Origin: Halorussus salinus
GTDB taxonomy: Archaea; Halobacteriota; Halobacteria; Halobacteriales; Haladaptataceae
Assembly: GCF_004765815.2 (NCBI RefSeq)
Contig: NZ_ML974129.1
Location: 124,001-188,000, forward strand
Length of the DNA: 64,000 bases
Direction of reading: 5' to 3'
Shown here: one piece after another, positions 34,425-42,711 of the stretch
Numbering within the stretch: position 1 is the first letter of the stretch
Layout: each line of letters opens with the position of its first letter
The notes under the pieces: generated by a model
Seen by the model: only the letters and a program-made list of their open reading frames with translations
Told to the model about the DNA's origin: nothing
Databases searched by the model: none
Made by a program: the position numbers and the translations under genes

Positions 34425-34973
34425 GTGCCCGACGACACCGACCAGCCGGACGAGCGAGACGCCGACCCTACCCGACGCCACGACCGAATCGCCCGCCACG
34501 CCACGCCGGGACCGGGCAACTCCCTCCGGTCGTGGACGAGGGCCAAGAGTCCGCTCCGGGTCGCGCTGAACTACGTCGTCATCGTCCTCGCGCGCATCTC
34601 GCCGAGCCTGAAACTGAAGAGTCTCCTCCTGCGCTCCATCGGCGTCACCGTCGGCGAGGGCGTCTCGTGGGGGTTGGAATCGACGCCCGACGTGTTCTGG
34701 CCCGAACTCGTCACGGTCGAGGACCACGCCATCGTGGGCTACGACGCGACGATTCTCTGCCACGAGTTCCTGCAGGACGAGTACCGAACCGGCGAGGTCC
34801 GCATCGGCGAGCGCGCGATGATCGGCGCGGGAGCGGTCATCCTGCCGGGCGTCGAAATCGGCGAGGGGGCCAGCGTGGCCGCCAACTCGCTGGTCACCCA
34901 AGACGTGCCGCCCGGCGCGACCGTGGCCGGAGTCCCGGCCGAACCGATGGGGAGCGACGAGTCGCCGGACTGA
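34425..34973 (+). CDS. Left-handed beta-helix acyltransferase (hexapeptide family)
   Basis: 182 residues from GTG 34425. After a polar region come a helix '[15 protein letters not shown]' and hexapeptide turns: '[18 protein letters not shown]', '[52 protein letters not shown]'. This is the sugar O-acetyltransferase type. The catalytic His may be in 'CHEFLQD'. Substrate unknown, possibly surface glycans. The upstream regulator is 35 nt away. Confidence 0.75.
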   Translation: MPDDTDQPDERDADPTRRHDRIARHATPGPGNSLRSWTRAKSPLRVALNYVVIVLARISPSLKLKSLLLRSIGVTVGEGVSWGLESTPDVFWPELVTVEDHAIVGYDATILCHEFLQDEYRTGEVRIGERAMIGAGAVILPGVEIGEGASVAANSLVTQDVPPGATVAGVPAEPMGSDESPD

Positions 34974-34976
34974 GGT

Positions 34977-35483
34977 TCAGACGCGACCGAGCGCGACTCT
35001 TCTGACGGCGTACTCCCCGAGCGCGACGAGACCGGTCAGACCGACCAACAGCGGACCAAAGAGGAGGACGTACAAGCCGAGGGGGTCGGACTCGCCTCGG
35101 ACGCTCAGAAACGGCGGGAGAATCAGCACCGTCACGGCGAACAGCGCCGCGAGCGGCGCGACGAGTCGCCAGCGAGCGACGCAGTAGTACGGAATCGCGG
35201 CCTGCGCGCCGAGGACGACGAGCGCGGCCACCGTCCAAGCGAGGAAGGTACCCGCGTCTGCGGCCATCCCCGCGACGAAGGCGTCGGTGGCGACTCTGGC
35301 ACCGGCCCACGCCGCGAAACAGGTAATCGCGTAGGCGAGGCCGCCGCCCAGTGCGAACGCTCGCCGTTCGGTGAGACGGTCTCTGAAGAGGTACGGGAGC
35401 GCGACGAAGAGACCCGCAACGAGCGTCGAGACGCCGATGTTCAGCGCGTCGCTTCCCAACACGGGGTCGGGGGAACCGGGCAT
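34977..35483 (-). CDS. Membrane protein of unknown function
   Basis: 168 residues with five hydrophobic segments, e.g. 'IGVSTLVAGLFVALPYLF', 'FALGGGLAYAITCFAAWAGA', 'FLAWTVAALVVLGAQAAIPYY', 'LAALFAVTVLILPPFL' and 'GLYVLLFGPLLVGLTGLVAL'. No family recognised. It follows the MscS gene by 4 nt, so it may belong to the dacZ-mscS operon. Confidence 0.6.
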   Translation of the reverse strand: MPGSPDPVLGSDALNIGVSTLVAGLFVALPYLFRDRLTERRAFALGGGLAYAITCFAAWAGARVATDAFVAGMAADAGTFLAWTVAALVVLGAQAAIPYYCVARWRLVAPLAALFAVTVLILPPFLSVRGESDPLGLYVLLFGPLLVGLTGLVALGEYAVRRVALGRV

Positions 35484-35487
35484 CGAC

Positions 35488-36273
35488 TCACTCCCTGATG
35501 CGGACGATGCCCTGCTCGAAGACCCGGCTGTTCGGGATGATGTACTCCTCGCCGTCGTTCTCGATGCGCGTGACGAACACGTCCACCTCTTGGACGATGC
35601 CGCGGTCGTCGCCGACCCGAACTTCGTCGCCGATGCCGTAGGGCTGGTTCAACAGGAGGTAGACCCCTGCCGCCGACGAGCGCAGGAGGTCCCAGAACGC
35701 CACCGCGCCGAAGAGGATGACCGCGAAGACGTAGGCCGCCAGCAGGATGAGCAACGCCCCGATGGCGACGCGCAGTTGCCCCAGCGCGACCAGCGCGGCC
35801 AGATAGACGATGGTGTACTTGACCAGTCGCGGGAGGAGACCGACCTCGGGGAGTTTGACCGACCGCAGGCGCTCGCCGACGACGAGTTCGGCCTTGTCGG
35901 CCACGACGAACCCGACGATAAAGACGAGGATGGCGATGAACAGGTCGGGGATGAAGCTCAGCGCCCCGGCCCAGAACAGTTGGGCGTTCAGGAGTTCGGC
36001 GAAGTTGAGCGCGATGAGGACCGCGACGCCGTAGATGAACCACGAACTCAGCCGCGAGACCAGCGCCACGGTGTCGGTCCCGAGACTCTGGGCGGTTCGC
36101 TCAAAGGGAGTGCGCGCCACCGCCTCGGGCACCCCTGCGGCGGTCAGGAGACGCTGGTTCAGTCGCCCGACGACGTAGCCGACTACGAGACCGACGGCGA
36201 GGATGAGCAGGGCCAGCACGTACTGGAACTCGTCTCTGAGAAGCGTCTCCAACTGGACCTGCAACACCACCAT
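35488..36273 (-). CDS. MscS-family mechanosensitive channel
   Basis: 261 residues. N-terminal helix 'FQYVLALLILAVGLVVGYVVG', further TM helices and a pore-like TM 'VYLAALVALGQLRVAIGALLILLAAYVFAVIL' precede the beta domain 'NQPYGIGDEVRVGDDRGIVQEVDVFVTRIENDGEEYIIPNSRVFEQGI'. The cytosolic cage C-terminus is missing, so this is the short form. It opens on membrane tension to release solutes. The ATG overlaps the dacZ TGA by 1 nt (TGATG). Confidence 0.85.
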   Translation of the reverse strand: MVVLQVQLETLLRDEFQYVLALLILAVGLVVGYVVGRLNQRLLTAAGVPEAVARTPFERTAQSLGTDTVALVSRLSSWFIYGVAVLIALNFAELLNAQLFWAGALSFIPDLFIAILVFIVGFVVADKAELVVGERLRSVKLPEVGLLPRLVKYTIVYLAALVALGQLRVAIGALLILLAAYVFAVILFGAVAFWDLLRSSAAGVYLLLNQPYGIGDEVRVGDDRGIVQEVDVFVTRIENDGEEYIIPNSRVFEQGIVRIRE

Positions 36274-37088
36274 CAGTACTCCTCCGGGTCGAGTTCGAGG
36301 ACCAGTTCACCGCCCTTGAACGCCCGTACGAGGCCGTCGCTCTCCGAGAGGACGATGGCCGTCGCGTTGGTCTCGCGGGTGACGGCACCGGCGGCCATGT
36401 GTCGCGCGCCGAGGCCCTTGGGGATGTCCACGCCTTCGGCGGAGGGTTCGAGATAGCGATAGGCGGAGACGATTTTGCCCGCGTCGGAGATGACGAACGC
36501 GCCGTCGAGGCGGGAGAACTCCTTGAGCATCACGTTCACGATGGGGTCGCCGACGTGGACGTGGGACTTCTCGAAGGGGTTGTAACTGAGCGGCCGGGAC
36601 TTGTTCATCACCTTCCCGGCGTCGCCGACGACGAACAGCGCGCCGACGGGTTTGCCCTTCTGGCCCTTCTTGCCGAGTTCGATGGCGACCTCGAACACGT
36701 CGCGGATGACGCCGGGGTCGCCCCGCGAGTTGGCGAACAGGTCGTAGACGCCCGAGTGGATGGAGTCGCTGGCCCGTGCGCGGGTCACCGTGTCGGTGCC
36801 CTCGTCGAACATGCTGACCGCACAGACTACCACGTCGCCGTCCTCGACGACGCCCTGCTCCATTCCGCCTTCGATACCGAACCGGATGCGCTCGCGCACG
36901 TCGTCGAACTCCAAGGGCAACTCCACGAACGAGTCGGCCCCGACCGAGTTCTCCGGACCGACGACGACGAGTTCCACCTCCTCGTTCAACTCCGCGTACC
37001 GGTCGTAGTAGGACCCGCTGGGCGAAAACAGAAAGACGGCGTCGGCGTCCTCCGTCACGTCCCCCAAGAGTTCGTTCAGGTCAGCCAT
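36273..37088 (-). CDS. dacZ: Diadenylate cyclase (c-di-AMP synthase)
   Basis: 271 residues from ATG 37088. The C-terminal DAC domain has the catalytic 'LDGAFVISDAGKI' (DGA) and the 'GLGARHMAAGAVTRET' block (RHM in place of the bacterial RHR, as remembered for archaeal DacZ). The N-terminal domain resembles pyruvate-kinase-like regulatory parts of archaeal DacZ. Makes c-di-AMP from 2 ATP. Upstream of mscS with a TGATG overlap, so the osmotic second messenger and the channel are co-produced. Confidence 0.9.
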   Translation of the reverse strand: MADLNELLGDVTEDADAVFLFSPSGSYYDRYAELNEEVELVVVGPENSVGADSFVELPLEFDDVRERIRFGIEGGMEQGVVEDGDVVVCAVSMFDEGTDTVTRARASDSIHSGVYDLFANSRGDPGVIRDVFEVAIELGKKGQKGKPVGALFVVGDAGKVMNKSRPLSYNPFEKSHVHVGDPIVNVMLKEFSRLDGAFVISDAGKIVSAYRYLEPSAEGVDIPKGLGARHMAAGAVTRETNATAIVLSESDGLVRAFKGGELVLELDPEEY

Positions 37089-37229
37089 TACCCGAAACGA
37101 CTCAGTGACCGGAGAAAAGGTTTGTGGGGGGATACGTACGTCGAGTGAAACGTCGCCGTCGGTCGCGGTCCCGACGACGACCCCGAATCGGCGCGACCGA
37201 CGCCCGACTGATGCCAACGGTCGGAGGAG

Positions 37230-37769
37230 TCACCGCGTCTCGGTCTCGTCGTCCGACCGTCTCTCGTCGCCGTCGCCGGACGCCCGCTCGGGGTCCGCCG
37301 CGGTCACGACCGACTCGACGCTCCCCCCGAACGCGTCGGACTCGCGACGGTCCGAGTCGTCGTCGCTCGGCGAAGTCCGGAATCCGGCACCGAACAGCGC
37401 CAGCACGCCGAGCGCGTAGGTTCCCATCGCGACCGGCGGTAACTGGCCGACGTGGCCGGTCCACTCCGCGGTCCAGAACAGCACGACGCCCACGCCCGCG
37501 ACGGCGGTACCAACGCCCGCGAGCGGTCTCGACCGGGCCGCGTCGGGACACCGGCCGAACAGCACGAGAAAGCCAGCGAGCAGCGAGAGGCCCCCGAGGA
37601 GAACCCCGAGTCGGAGCGCGGCCGACTTCGCGACCCCGAACCCCGCGACGAGACTGGCGGTCACGGCGACGAACCCGACGACCGCGACCAGACTCCCGAC
37701 GAGGAGGGCGCTCGCACGAGCGACTGCTCGCCAGTAGTCCTCCTCGTGTTCTCCCCCGTCGGCCGACAT
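37230..37769 (-). CDS. Four-helix membrane protein with acidic tail
   Basis: 179 residues. Four hydrophobic segments in the first 130 residues ('ALLVGSLVAVVGFVAVTASL', 'LGVLLGGLSLLAGFLVLFG', 'VGTAVAGVGVVLFWTAEW', 'MGTYALGVLALFGAG') and a polar Asp/Ser/Arg-rich C-terminus. The TM layout is faintly reminiscent of the N-terminal domain of the haloarchaeal division protein CdpA, but this is not established. Function unknown. Confidence 0.55.
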   Translation of the reverse strand: MSADGGEHEEDYWRAVARASALLVGSLVAVVGFVAVTASLVAGFGVAKSAALRLGVLLGGLSLLAGFLVLFGRCPDAARSRPLAGVGTAVAGVGVVLFWTAEWTGHVGQLPPVAMGTYALGVLALFGAGFRTSPSDDDSDRRESDAFGGSVESVVTAADPERASGDGDERRSDDETETR

Positions 37770-37937
37770 ATCTGGTTTGATATGTACGGATATGGGAAAA
37801 GTATGTCGGAGAGTTTCAGCGTTGATACTCTCGCTCCTCGGGTGTCGGTCCAGCTATTATTTCTGAGATTTAACTGCGGAATTAGTGAATGATAGACAAT
37901 CACGCACAGTCGGTGGCGAGCGGGCGAACTCCTCGTC

Positions 37938-38043
37938 GTCGTGTTCATGGGAAAATGTGCGGGACCGGATTTGAACCGAAGTAAGACGGTCCGGGCGTGC
38001 GGCGCTTCGCGCCGTTCCGGGCGTGCGACTTGCAGGATTCAAA
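37938..38043 (-). repeat. 106-bp direct repeat, copy A, with tRNA 3'-end-like sequence
   Basis: Same orientation and 101 of 106 positions identical with copy B (38100-38205), by reading. Read on the minus strand, it ends with a T-arm plus acceptor strand (complement of 37956-37978), sharing nearly all of 23 nt with the 3' end of the tRNA-Leu at 38239. Internally a GGCGCGAAGCGCC hairpin lies between two CGCACGCCCGGA copies. No tRNA 5' half is present. Confidence 0.7.
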
Positions 38044-38099
38044 CCTTTATCGAAGCCATGTTTCCGCTCACGAGTTGACGAGCAGACGAACTGCCCGTG

Positions 38100-38205
38100 G
38101 TCGTGTTCGCGGGAAAATGTGCGGGACCGGATTTGAACCGAAGCAAGACGGTCCGGGCGTGCGGCGCGTCGCGCCGTTCCGGGCGTGCGACTTGCAGGGT
38201 TCAAA
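38100..38205 (-). repeat. 106-bp direct repeat, copy B, with tRNA 3'-end-like sequence
   Basis: Second copy of the element at 37938-38043, five mismatches. The tRNA 3'-end-like part is the complement of 38118-38140. The right-hand end (plus strand) also looks like a T-arm ('CAGGGTTCAAATC'). Located 34 nt from the end of the intact tRNA-Leu. Confidence 0.7.
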
Positions 38206-38238
38206 TCGGTCCTGCTCTTCGCTCACTTCGTTCGCTCA

Positions 38239-38323
38239 TGCGCGGGACCGGATTTGAACCGGCGGACCCCTACGGGATAGCGTCCTAAGCGCTACGCCGT
38301 TGGCCTGGCTTGGCAACCCGCGC
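38239..38323 (-). tRNA. tRNA-Leu (anticodon UAG)
   Basis: 85 nt on the minus strand. The acceptor stem GCGCGGG pairs with CCCGCGC plus discriminator A. The D-arm follows GGGTTGCCAAGCCAGG, the anticodon loop is in CGCTTAGGAC (TAG), a long class II variable arm reads GCTATCCCGTAGGGGTCCGC, and the T-arm is GGTTCAAATCC. CCA is not encoded. No intron. Confidence 0.93.
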
Positions 38324-38419
38324 GCAGTTGGACGTTCCGGCGAGGGCGACAAGAACCTGTCGTTCTCTCGGGACCGCCCCGCTCGCGGCGAGACGCTTAT
38401 GTGAGTCCGGTCGCAAGCC

Positions 38420-38755
38420 GTGGTCGTGTATCGGGCACGCGACCACGTGGAAAACGAGCGGTGGCTGGCCGAAATCGAGGAGTGCGCCGACCGACTCGGC
38501 CTCGACACGGCGGCGCGCTCGCGGGCGACCGACCTCTTTCTCTCGACGGTCTCGGAGTGGGACGCGCCGAGCGACCGGGACGCCGACTCCCGGCGCGCGG
38601 TCGTCGCGGCCAGCCTCTACGCCGGGTCGCTCATCGAGGGCGACCAGCGTTCGCAAGGCGAGGTCGCCGAGGCCGTCGGAGTCGCCCGACTGACTATCCA
38701 GCAACGCTGGAAGGACCTGCTGGAGGCGGCGGGTCTGCAACCGCCGTCGTGGTGA
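38420..38755 (+). CDS. Mini TFIIB-like cyclin-fold protein
   Basis: 111 residues from GTG 38420. The whole protein resembles one cyclin repeat of TFB: 'LAEIEECADRLGLDTAARSRATDLFLSTVSEWDAP' and 'RRAVVAASLYAGSLIEGDQRSQGEVAEAVGVARLTIQQRWKDLLEAAGL'. The last segment is the recognition helix region that contacts the BRE in full TFBs. The zinc ribbon, B-finger and second repeat are missing. It could be a DNA-binding regulator or TFB competitor; haloarchaea carry several such small TFIIB-related proteins. Its stop codon lies on the boundary of the repeat element at 38755. Confidence 0.7.
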   Translation: MVVYRARDHVENERWLAEIEECADRLGLDTAARSRATDLFLSTVSEWDAPSDRDADSRRAVVAASLYAGSLIEGDQRSQGEVAEAVGVARLTIQQRWKDLLEAAGLQPPSW

Positions 38756-38865
38756 TAGGGATTATCGTAGAACTGCGGAGATTTATCGGCCAGAATGCAG
38801 GTGCTGTCTCTCGATTACGCTGAACTCTGTAGCGAGACTCTATGACTTGCTACGATAATCCCTAT
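38755..38865. mobile_element. MITE-like element with perfect 16-bp terminal inverted repeats
   Basis: ATAGGGATTATCGTAG (38755-38770) is repeated inverted at 38850-38865. The 111-bp interior has no gene and is more AT-rich than its surroundings. The size and ends fit a non-autonomous insertion element. No clear target-site duplication was found. The left end supplies the final A of the TGA of the mini TFIIB gene. Confidence 0.65.
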
Positions 38866-39021
38866 GAGTTCTCGTCGGACGAGCCACGGTCCCGACCGTT
38901 CCGCGACAATTCGGCGATTACGCGCTTTCAGTCCGGACCTAGGGCCGAGTATCCCCGCGTTCGCCGCTTGAACGATTGACACGCTCTTCCCGCCGAGGAG
39001 CGTCCGTCCGAGCGGAGATTC

Positions 39022-39678
39022 ATGACACGCAAGACAACAGTCCTCGCTATCGCCGCGCTGATGGTCGTCGGCTCCTCGGCCGCACTCGCGGTCGGGGCCA
39101 GTCCGGCCGCGACCGACGAGAGACCGCTCGCACAGGAGACTGAGACGACGACAGGCAACGAGACGGGCGAGACGACGACCGCCGACGAGACGATGGGCGA
39201 GACGACGACCGCGGCGGGACAACTCGGGGCGGGGGTACAGGTCACGTTCCTCAACCAGAGCGCGGGAGTCACGTTCACCGACATGGAGCCGAACAAGACG
39301 ACGGTGACTATCGAGCGCGTCGTCGTCCCCGAGGGCGGCTTCCTCGTCGTCCACGAAGCTCAGAACGTGACCGGCGAGTACGCCACCGAAGGTGAGGTTG
39401 AGGTCGGTGCAGTGGTCGGCAACTCGACGTACCTCGAACCCGGTGCCCACAGTAACGTGGTCGTCGAGTTGAACGAGAGCATCGACACCACCCAGACGCT
39501 CGTCGCGATGCCCCACCGCGACACGAACGACAACCAGCAGTACGAGTTCCCCGAGGCGGACGCGCCCTACACGATGGACGGTTCGGCGGTCATCGACAAC
39601 GCGCTCGTCATCGTGGACTACGACGTTATCGACGCGACGTTCGGTGACGAGGAGAACCGGACGACGACCGAAGCCTGA
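39022..39678 (+). CDS. Secreted DUF7282-type protein
   Basis: 218 residues. The N-terminal segment 'VLAIAALMVVGSSAALAVGA' is a Sec-type signal peptide, followed by a Thr/Glu-rich spacer (about 35-70, likely O-glycosylated). The globular part 'VTFLNQSAGVTFTDMEPNKTTVTIERVVVPEGGFLVVHE', continuing through 'YLEPGAHSNVVVELNES' and 'ALVIVDYDVIDATFG', matches my memory of the haloarchaeal DUF7282 domain, a beta-sandwich on cell-surface proteins. Role unknown. Confidence 0.75.
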   Translation: MTRKTTVLAIAALMVVGSSAALAVGASPAATDERPLAQETETTTGNETGETTTADETMGETTTAAGQLGAGVQVTFLNQSAGVTFTDMEPNKTTVTIERVVVPEGGFLVVHEAQNVTGEYATEGEVEVGAVVGNSTYLEPGAHSNVVVELNESIDTTQTLVAMPHRDTNDNQQYEFPEADAPYTMDGSAVIDNALVIVDYDVIDATFGDEENRTTTEA

Positions 39679-39726
39679 ACGCGGTTCGATTCGGACCGAC
39701 TCTTTTTCGGCGCGGCGCTCCGGGAG

Positions 39727-39990
39727 TCAGCCCAACAGGTCGAGCGCGACGCCGAGGACCGCGAAGATCGCTCCCGAGACGATGGCGATGGCGGCCCACG
39801 CCGGTATCGAGAAGTCGTCCGGTTCGCCCGTGAGAAGGGTGTACATCGAGGCGACTGCCATCAGGCCGCCAGCGAGGAGCGGTACGACCGAAAGGCCCAC
39901 GCCCTCGGCGCTCACGGACGCGAGTCCGTCCGCGACGAACGCGACGCCCATGACCGCCAGCGACCCGTGATAGACTGTGAATCGTCGCAC
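39727..39990 (-). CDS. Small membrane protein, three TM segments
   Basis: 87 residues from GTG 39990; longer frames upstream look non-coding. Segments 'GSLAVMGVAFVADGLASV', 'LSVVPLLAGGLMAVASMYTLL' and 'AWAAIAIVSGAIFAVLGVALDLLG'. No family recognised. Confidence 0.5.
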   Translation of the reverse strand: MRRFTVYHGSLAVMGVAFVADGLASVSAEGVGLSVVPLLAGGLMAVASMYTLLTGEPDDFSIPAWAAIAIVSGAIFAVLGVALDLLG

Positions 39991-40084
39991 GATTGTCTCC
40001 AATGACGAACGGCGAGAAAAAACCGCTTTCGGTGACACCTCGCGGCGCCTCAAGGTTTAATCGTTCGCCGAACGGGGATTCGGT

Positions 40085-41017
40085 ATGGCAATCGAGGAGC
40101 GCGAGCGAACGCGGAGCGACGCCGACCGACCGTGGAGCCACGAGCAGGCCGTCGTCGGCGACGTGCGCCTGCACTACGTCGCCGCGGGCGACGACGAGGA
40201 CCCGCTCGTCGTCCTGCTCCACGGCTTCCCCGAGTTCTGGTACTCGTGGCGCGAGCAGATTCCCGCGCTCGCCGACGCGGGCTACCGGGTCGTCGCGCCA
40301 GACATGCGGGGGTACAACCTGTCGGAGAAACCGCCGGGACTCGACAGCTACCGGATGGAGGAGTTGGTCGGTGACGTAGTGAACCTCATCGACCACTTCG
40401 GCCGCGACGAGGCCACCGTGGTCGGCCACGACTGGGGCGGCGCGATAGCGTGGGAGACCGCGATTCGCCGCCCCGAGCGCGTCGCCCGCCTCGCGGTCCT
40501 CAACGCGCCCCATCCAGAGCGGTTCCGCGAGGAACTCCGGTCCAACCCCGAGCAGTGGCGGCGCTCGTGGTACATGCTCTGGTTTCAGGTGCCCGCGCTC
40601 CCGGAGAAACTCCTCGGCGCGCGAAACGCCTTCGGCGTGGGGCGACTCCTCGAAGAGAGCGCGAACCCCGGCACGTTCGGCGACGACGACCTCCGGCGCT
40701 ATCGGGAGGCCGCCGCCAGACCCGGCGCGCTCGGGGCGGCGATACACTACTACCGGGCGCTGTTCCGCCAGCAGTTGGGCGAGCAAGCGCGCCGACTTGT
40801 CGGCCGGGCCGAACCCCAGCGCCGCCTCCGGGTGCCGACCCTGCTCATCTGGGGCGAGGAGGACGTGGCGCTCGGCACCGAACTGACCGAGGGACTGAAC
40901 GACTACGTCTCGGACGTGCGCGTAGAGCGCCTGCCCGGCGCGAGCCACTGGGTCCAGAACGACCGTCCGGAGCGCGTCAACGACCTGCTGGTCGAGTTCT
41001 GCGGGGAGACGGAGTAA
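40085..41017 (+). CDS. Epoxide hydrolase-like alpha/beta hydrolase
   Basis: 310 residues. The epoxide hydrolase pattern is clear: 'LHGFPEFWYSWREQIPALADAGYRV' (HGFPEF, 46-51), nucleophile Asp116 in 'VVGHDWGGAIAWE' rather than Ser, cap-domain Tyr in 'HYYRALF', acid in 'LLIWGEEDVAL' and His in 'GASHWVQNDRPE'. It could also be a haloalkane dehalogenase, but HGFPEF favours epoxide hydrolase. Substrate unknown; cytoplasmic. Confidence 0.85.
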   Translation: MAIEERERTRSDADRPWSHEQAVVGDVRLHYVAAGDDEDPLVVLLHGFPEFWYSWREQIPALADAGYRVVAPDMRGYNLSEKPPGLDSYRMEELVGDVVNLIDHFGRDEATVVGHDWGGAIAWETAIRRPERVARLAVLNAPHPERFREELRSNPEQWRRSWYMLWFQVPALPEKLLGARNAFGVGRLLEESANPGTFGDDDLRRYREAAARPGALGAAIHYYRALFRQQLGEQARRLVGRAEPQRRLRVPTLLIWGEEDVALGTELTEGLNDYVSDVRVERLPGASHWVQNDRPERVNDLLVEFCGETE

Positions 41018-41020
41018 CAG

Positions 41021-41566
41021 TCACTCGCGCTCCTCGTTCGGCAGGCGGACCAACTCCTCGGGGTTCTGGAAGGCGTAGAGGACGAGAGACCCCTCCAGTC
41101 GCTGGTTCTTCAGGAGGCCCTTGGCCTCGCCGCGGTCCATCTCGCCGATTATCTCGACGGCGGTCAGCAGGTCGGCCTGCGAGACCCCGAGGTCGCTCCG
41201 GTCTACTTCGACGCCATCGGGCGCTTTCACGCTTTCGAGCATCACGTCCACGTAGTCCGCGAGGTCCCTCGTCTCGGCGAGTCGCTCGTGCCACGAGGGC
41301 GGGTAGACGCTGACGTTCCCGCCGATTCGATAGAGTCGGTCGCCGGGTTGCCACGACCGGGCGTCGGTGAGGCGGTCGTCCAGCGAGGTGTCGAACCGCT
41401 CGCGGTCGTACTCCAGTTCGTCGGCGTACGCCTCCACGAGGTCCCGTGGCACGCCCGGTCCCTCGACCGGGTGGTGGCGTTCGAGGTACTCCACGAGTTC
41501 CCGCGCGGTAAAGTACTCGTCGTGGTGGGACAACTCGTTAGCGAGGTCCGTATCGACCGATACCAT
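41021..41566 (-). CDS. Conserved hypothetical protein
   Basis: 181 residues from ATG 41566. The mostly helical protein starts 'MVSVDTDLANELSHHDEYFTARE', with a wHTH-like 'TARELVEYLERHHPVEGPGVPRDLVEAYADEL', 'DRLYRIGGNVSVYPPSWHERL', and a C-terminal helix 'SQADLLTAVEIIGEMDRGEAKGLL'. No family recognised; it may be a DNA-binding adaptor. The plus-strand gene at 40085 converges on it with 3 nt between stops. Confidence 0.55.
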   Translation of the reverse strand: MVSVDTDLANELSHHDEYFTARELVEYLERHHPVEGPGVPRDLVEAYADELEYDRERFDTSLDDRLTDARSWQPGDRLYRIGGNVSVYPPSWHERLAETRDLADYVDVMLESVKAPDGVEVDRSDLGVSQADLLTAVEIIGEMDRGEAKGLLKNQRLEGSLVLYAFQNPEELVRLPNEERE

Positions 41567-41696
41567 GGATGGACTGGGACAGCGACGAGGAAAAACGCCG
41601 CGTAAGATTTCCGAACGTCGGGTCTGGAAACCAACTGCTCTCGTCGCTCCCGCGGGCCGACCTCTCCTCGACGAGGTGCGGGCGGCACCCCCGACC

Positions 41697-42641
41697 TCAC
41701 TCCTCGCCGAGATGCGGACGGTACGGCCGGACCCACGCGGGGAGTTCACAGTCCAGCATCTCGGCCCGGCGCTCTATCGACGGGTGGGTCGCGAACGCGG
41801 CGAACCACCGCGACCGGTCGGCGGTCCACGGAATCGGCCCGGTCACGTCCTCGTCGTTGTCGCCGGTCGCCACCGCCGCGATGCGGTAGAGGGCTTCGGT
41901 CAGGTCGGCCGAGGAGACGAGTTCGGCGGCGTAGGCGTCCGCGCGATGCTCCTCCAGACGGTTGGCGTAGCGGCTCGCGGCCAGCGCCAGCGGTTCCGCG
42001 CCGAGACCGAGCGCGTACCGGACCGCCGCGGCCCGCCGGTCCGAGGAGTACGCCAACGCCAGAAACAGCGCGCTCCCGGCGGTGGCGACGGTCGGCCCGC
42101 GCCCCGCCAACGCGAGGGTCCAGAACGCGCCGAAGCCGACGACGTGAGGCAGGTAGAGCCGAATCGCGTCGGTCGAGAGGTCCCGCCCGAGGTGGCCGAG
42201 TTCGTGGGCGAAGACGGCCGCCATCCCGGTCGGGCCGACGACGGTCGGCAGGCGCGGGTCCACCGCCAGCAGGGGGTCGCCGTCGTCGTAACCGACCTTC
42301 GCGCCCGGCGCGTCCATCCGGACGACGACCACCTTCGGAACCGGCCGCCCCGCCCGCTCGCAGACCGCCAACAGCGCGCGCTGGATTTCCGGCGCGTCGC
42401 TCAGCCGAGGGTGGCCCGACGCTCGCAGGTTCTCCTCGATTTCGAACCGCCCGCCAGAGCGCCACGCCTGCAGGGAGACGTAGCAGAGAAAGAACGCGCC
42501 CGCCGCGACGTAGAGCGGGGGTGCGCCGGTCCGGACGAGTTGGAAGATGGCGACCCCGGCCGCGACGACGAGCGCCAGCGTGACCGCCCACACGCGGAGC
42601 GCGAGGGAGAACTCCGACACTCCATCCGGCGAGGGCTTCAT
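41697..42641 (-). CDS. M48-family membrane metalloprotease (HtpX-like)
   Basis: 314 residues. Two N-terminal hydrophobic segments ('LRVWAVTLALVVAAGVAIFQLV', 'PPLYVAAGAFFLCYVSL'), zinc motif HELGH at 146-150 in 'MAAVFAHELGHLGRD', a TM pair 'LYLPHVVGFGAFWTLALAG' and 'TAGSALFLALAYSSDRRA', then 'EEHRADAYAAELV', the third zinc ligand region. Membrane protein quality control. Confidence 0.88.
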   Translation of the reverse strand: MKPSPDGVSEFSLALRVWAVTLALVVAAGVAIFQLVRTGAPPLYVAAGAFFLCYVSLQAWRSGGRFEIEENLRASGHPRLSDAPEIQRALLAVCERAGRPVPKVVVVRMDAPGAKVGYDDGDPLLAVDPRLPTVVGPTGMAAVFAHELGHLGRDLSTDAIRLYLPHVVGFGAFWTLALAGRGPTVATAGSALFLALAYSSDRRAAAVRYALGLGAEPLALAASRYANRLEEHRADAYAAELVSSADLTEALYRIAAVATGDNDEDVTGPIPWTADRSRWFAAFATHPSIERRAEMLDCELPAWVRPYRPHLGEE

Positions 42642-42711
42642 GCCGACGAGCGCGAACGCCGCGAGGAAAAGCGTTGCTCTCGCTCGCGGCCGGGTTACGT
42701 CGCGGGCGGTC

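Noticed and set aside
37956-38140. Two extra tRNA genes
   Set aside because: Only the T-arm and acceptor 3' strand are present; the 5' acceptor strand, D-arm and anticodon arm are missing.
37857-38204. Minus-strand frame with an internal repeat across the 106-bp direct repeats
   Set aside because: The repeated peptide is only the translation of the two DNA repeats that carry tRNA 3'-end sequence; no independent evidence of coding.
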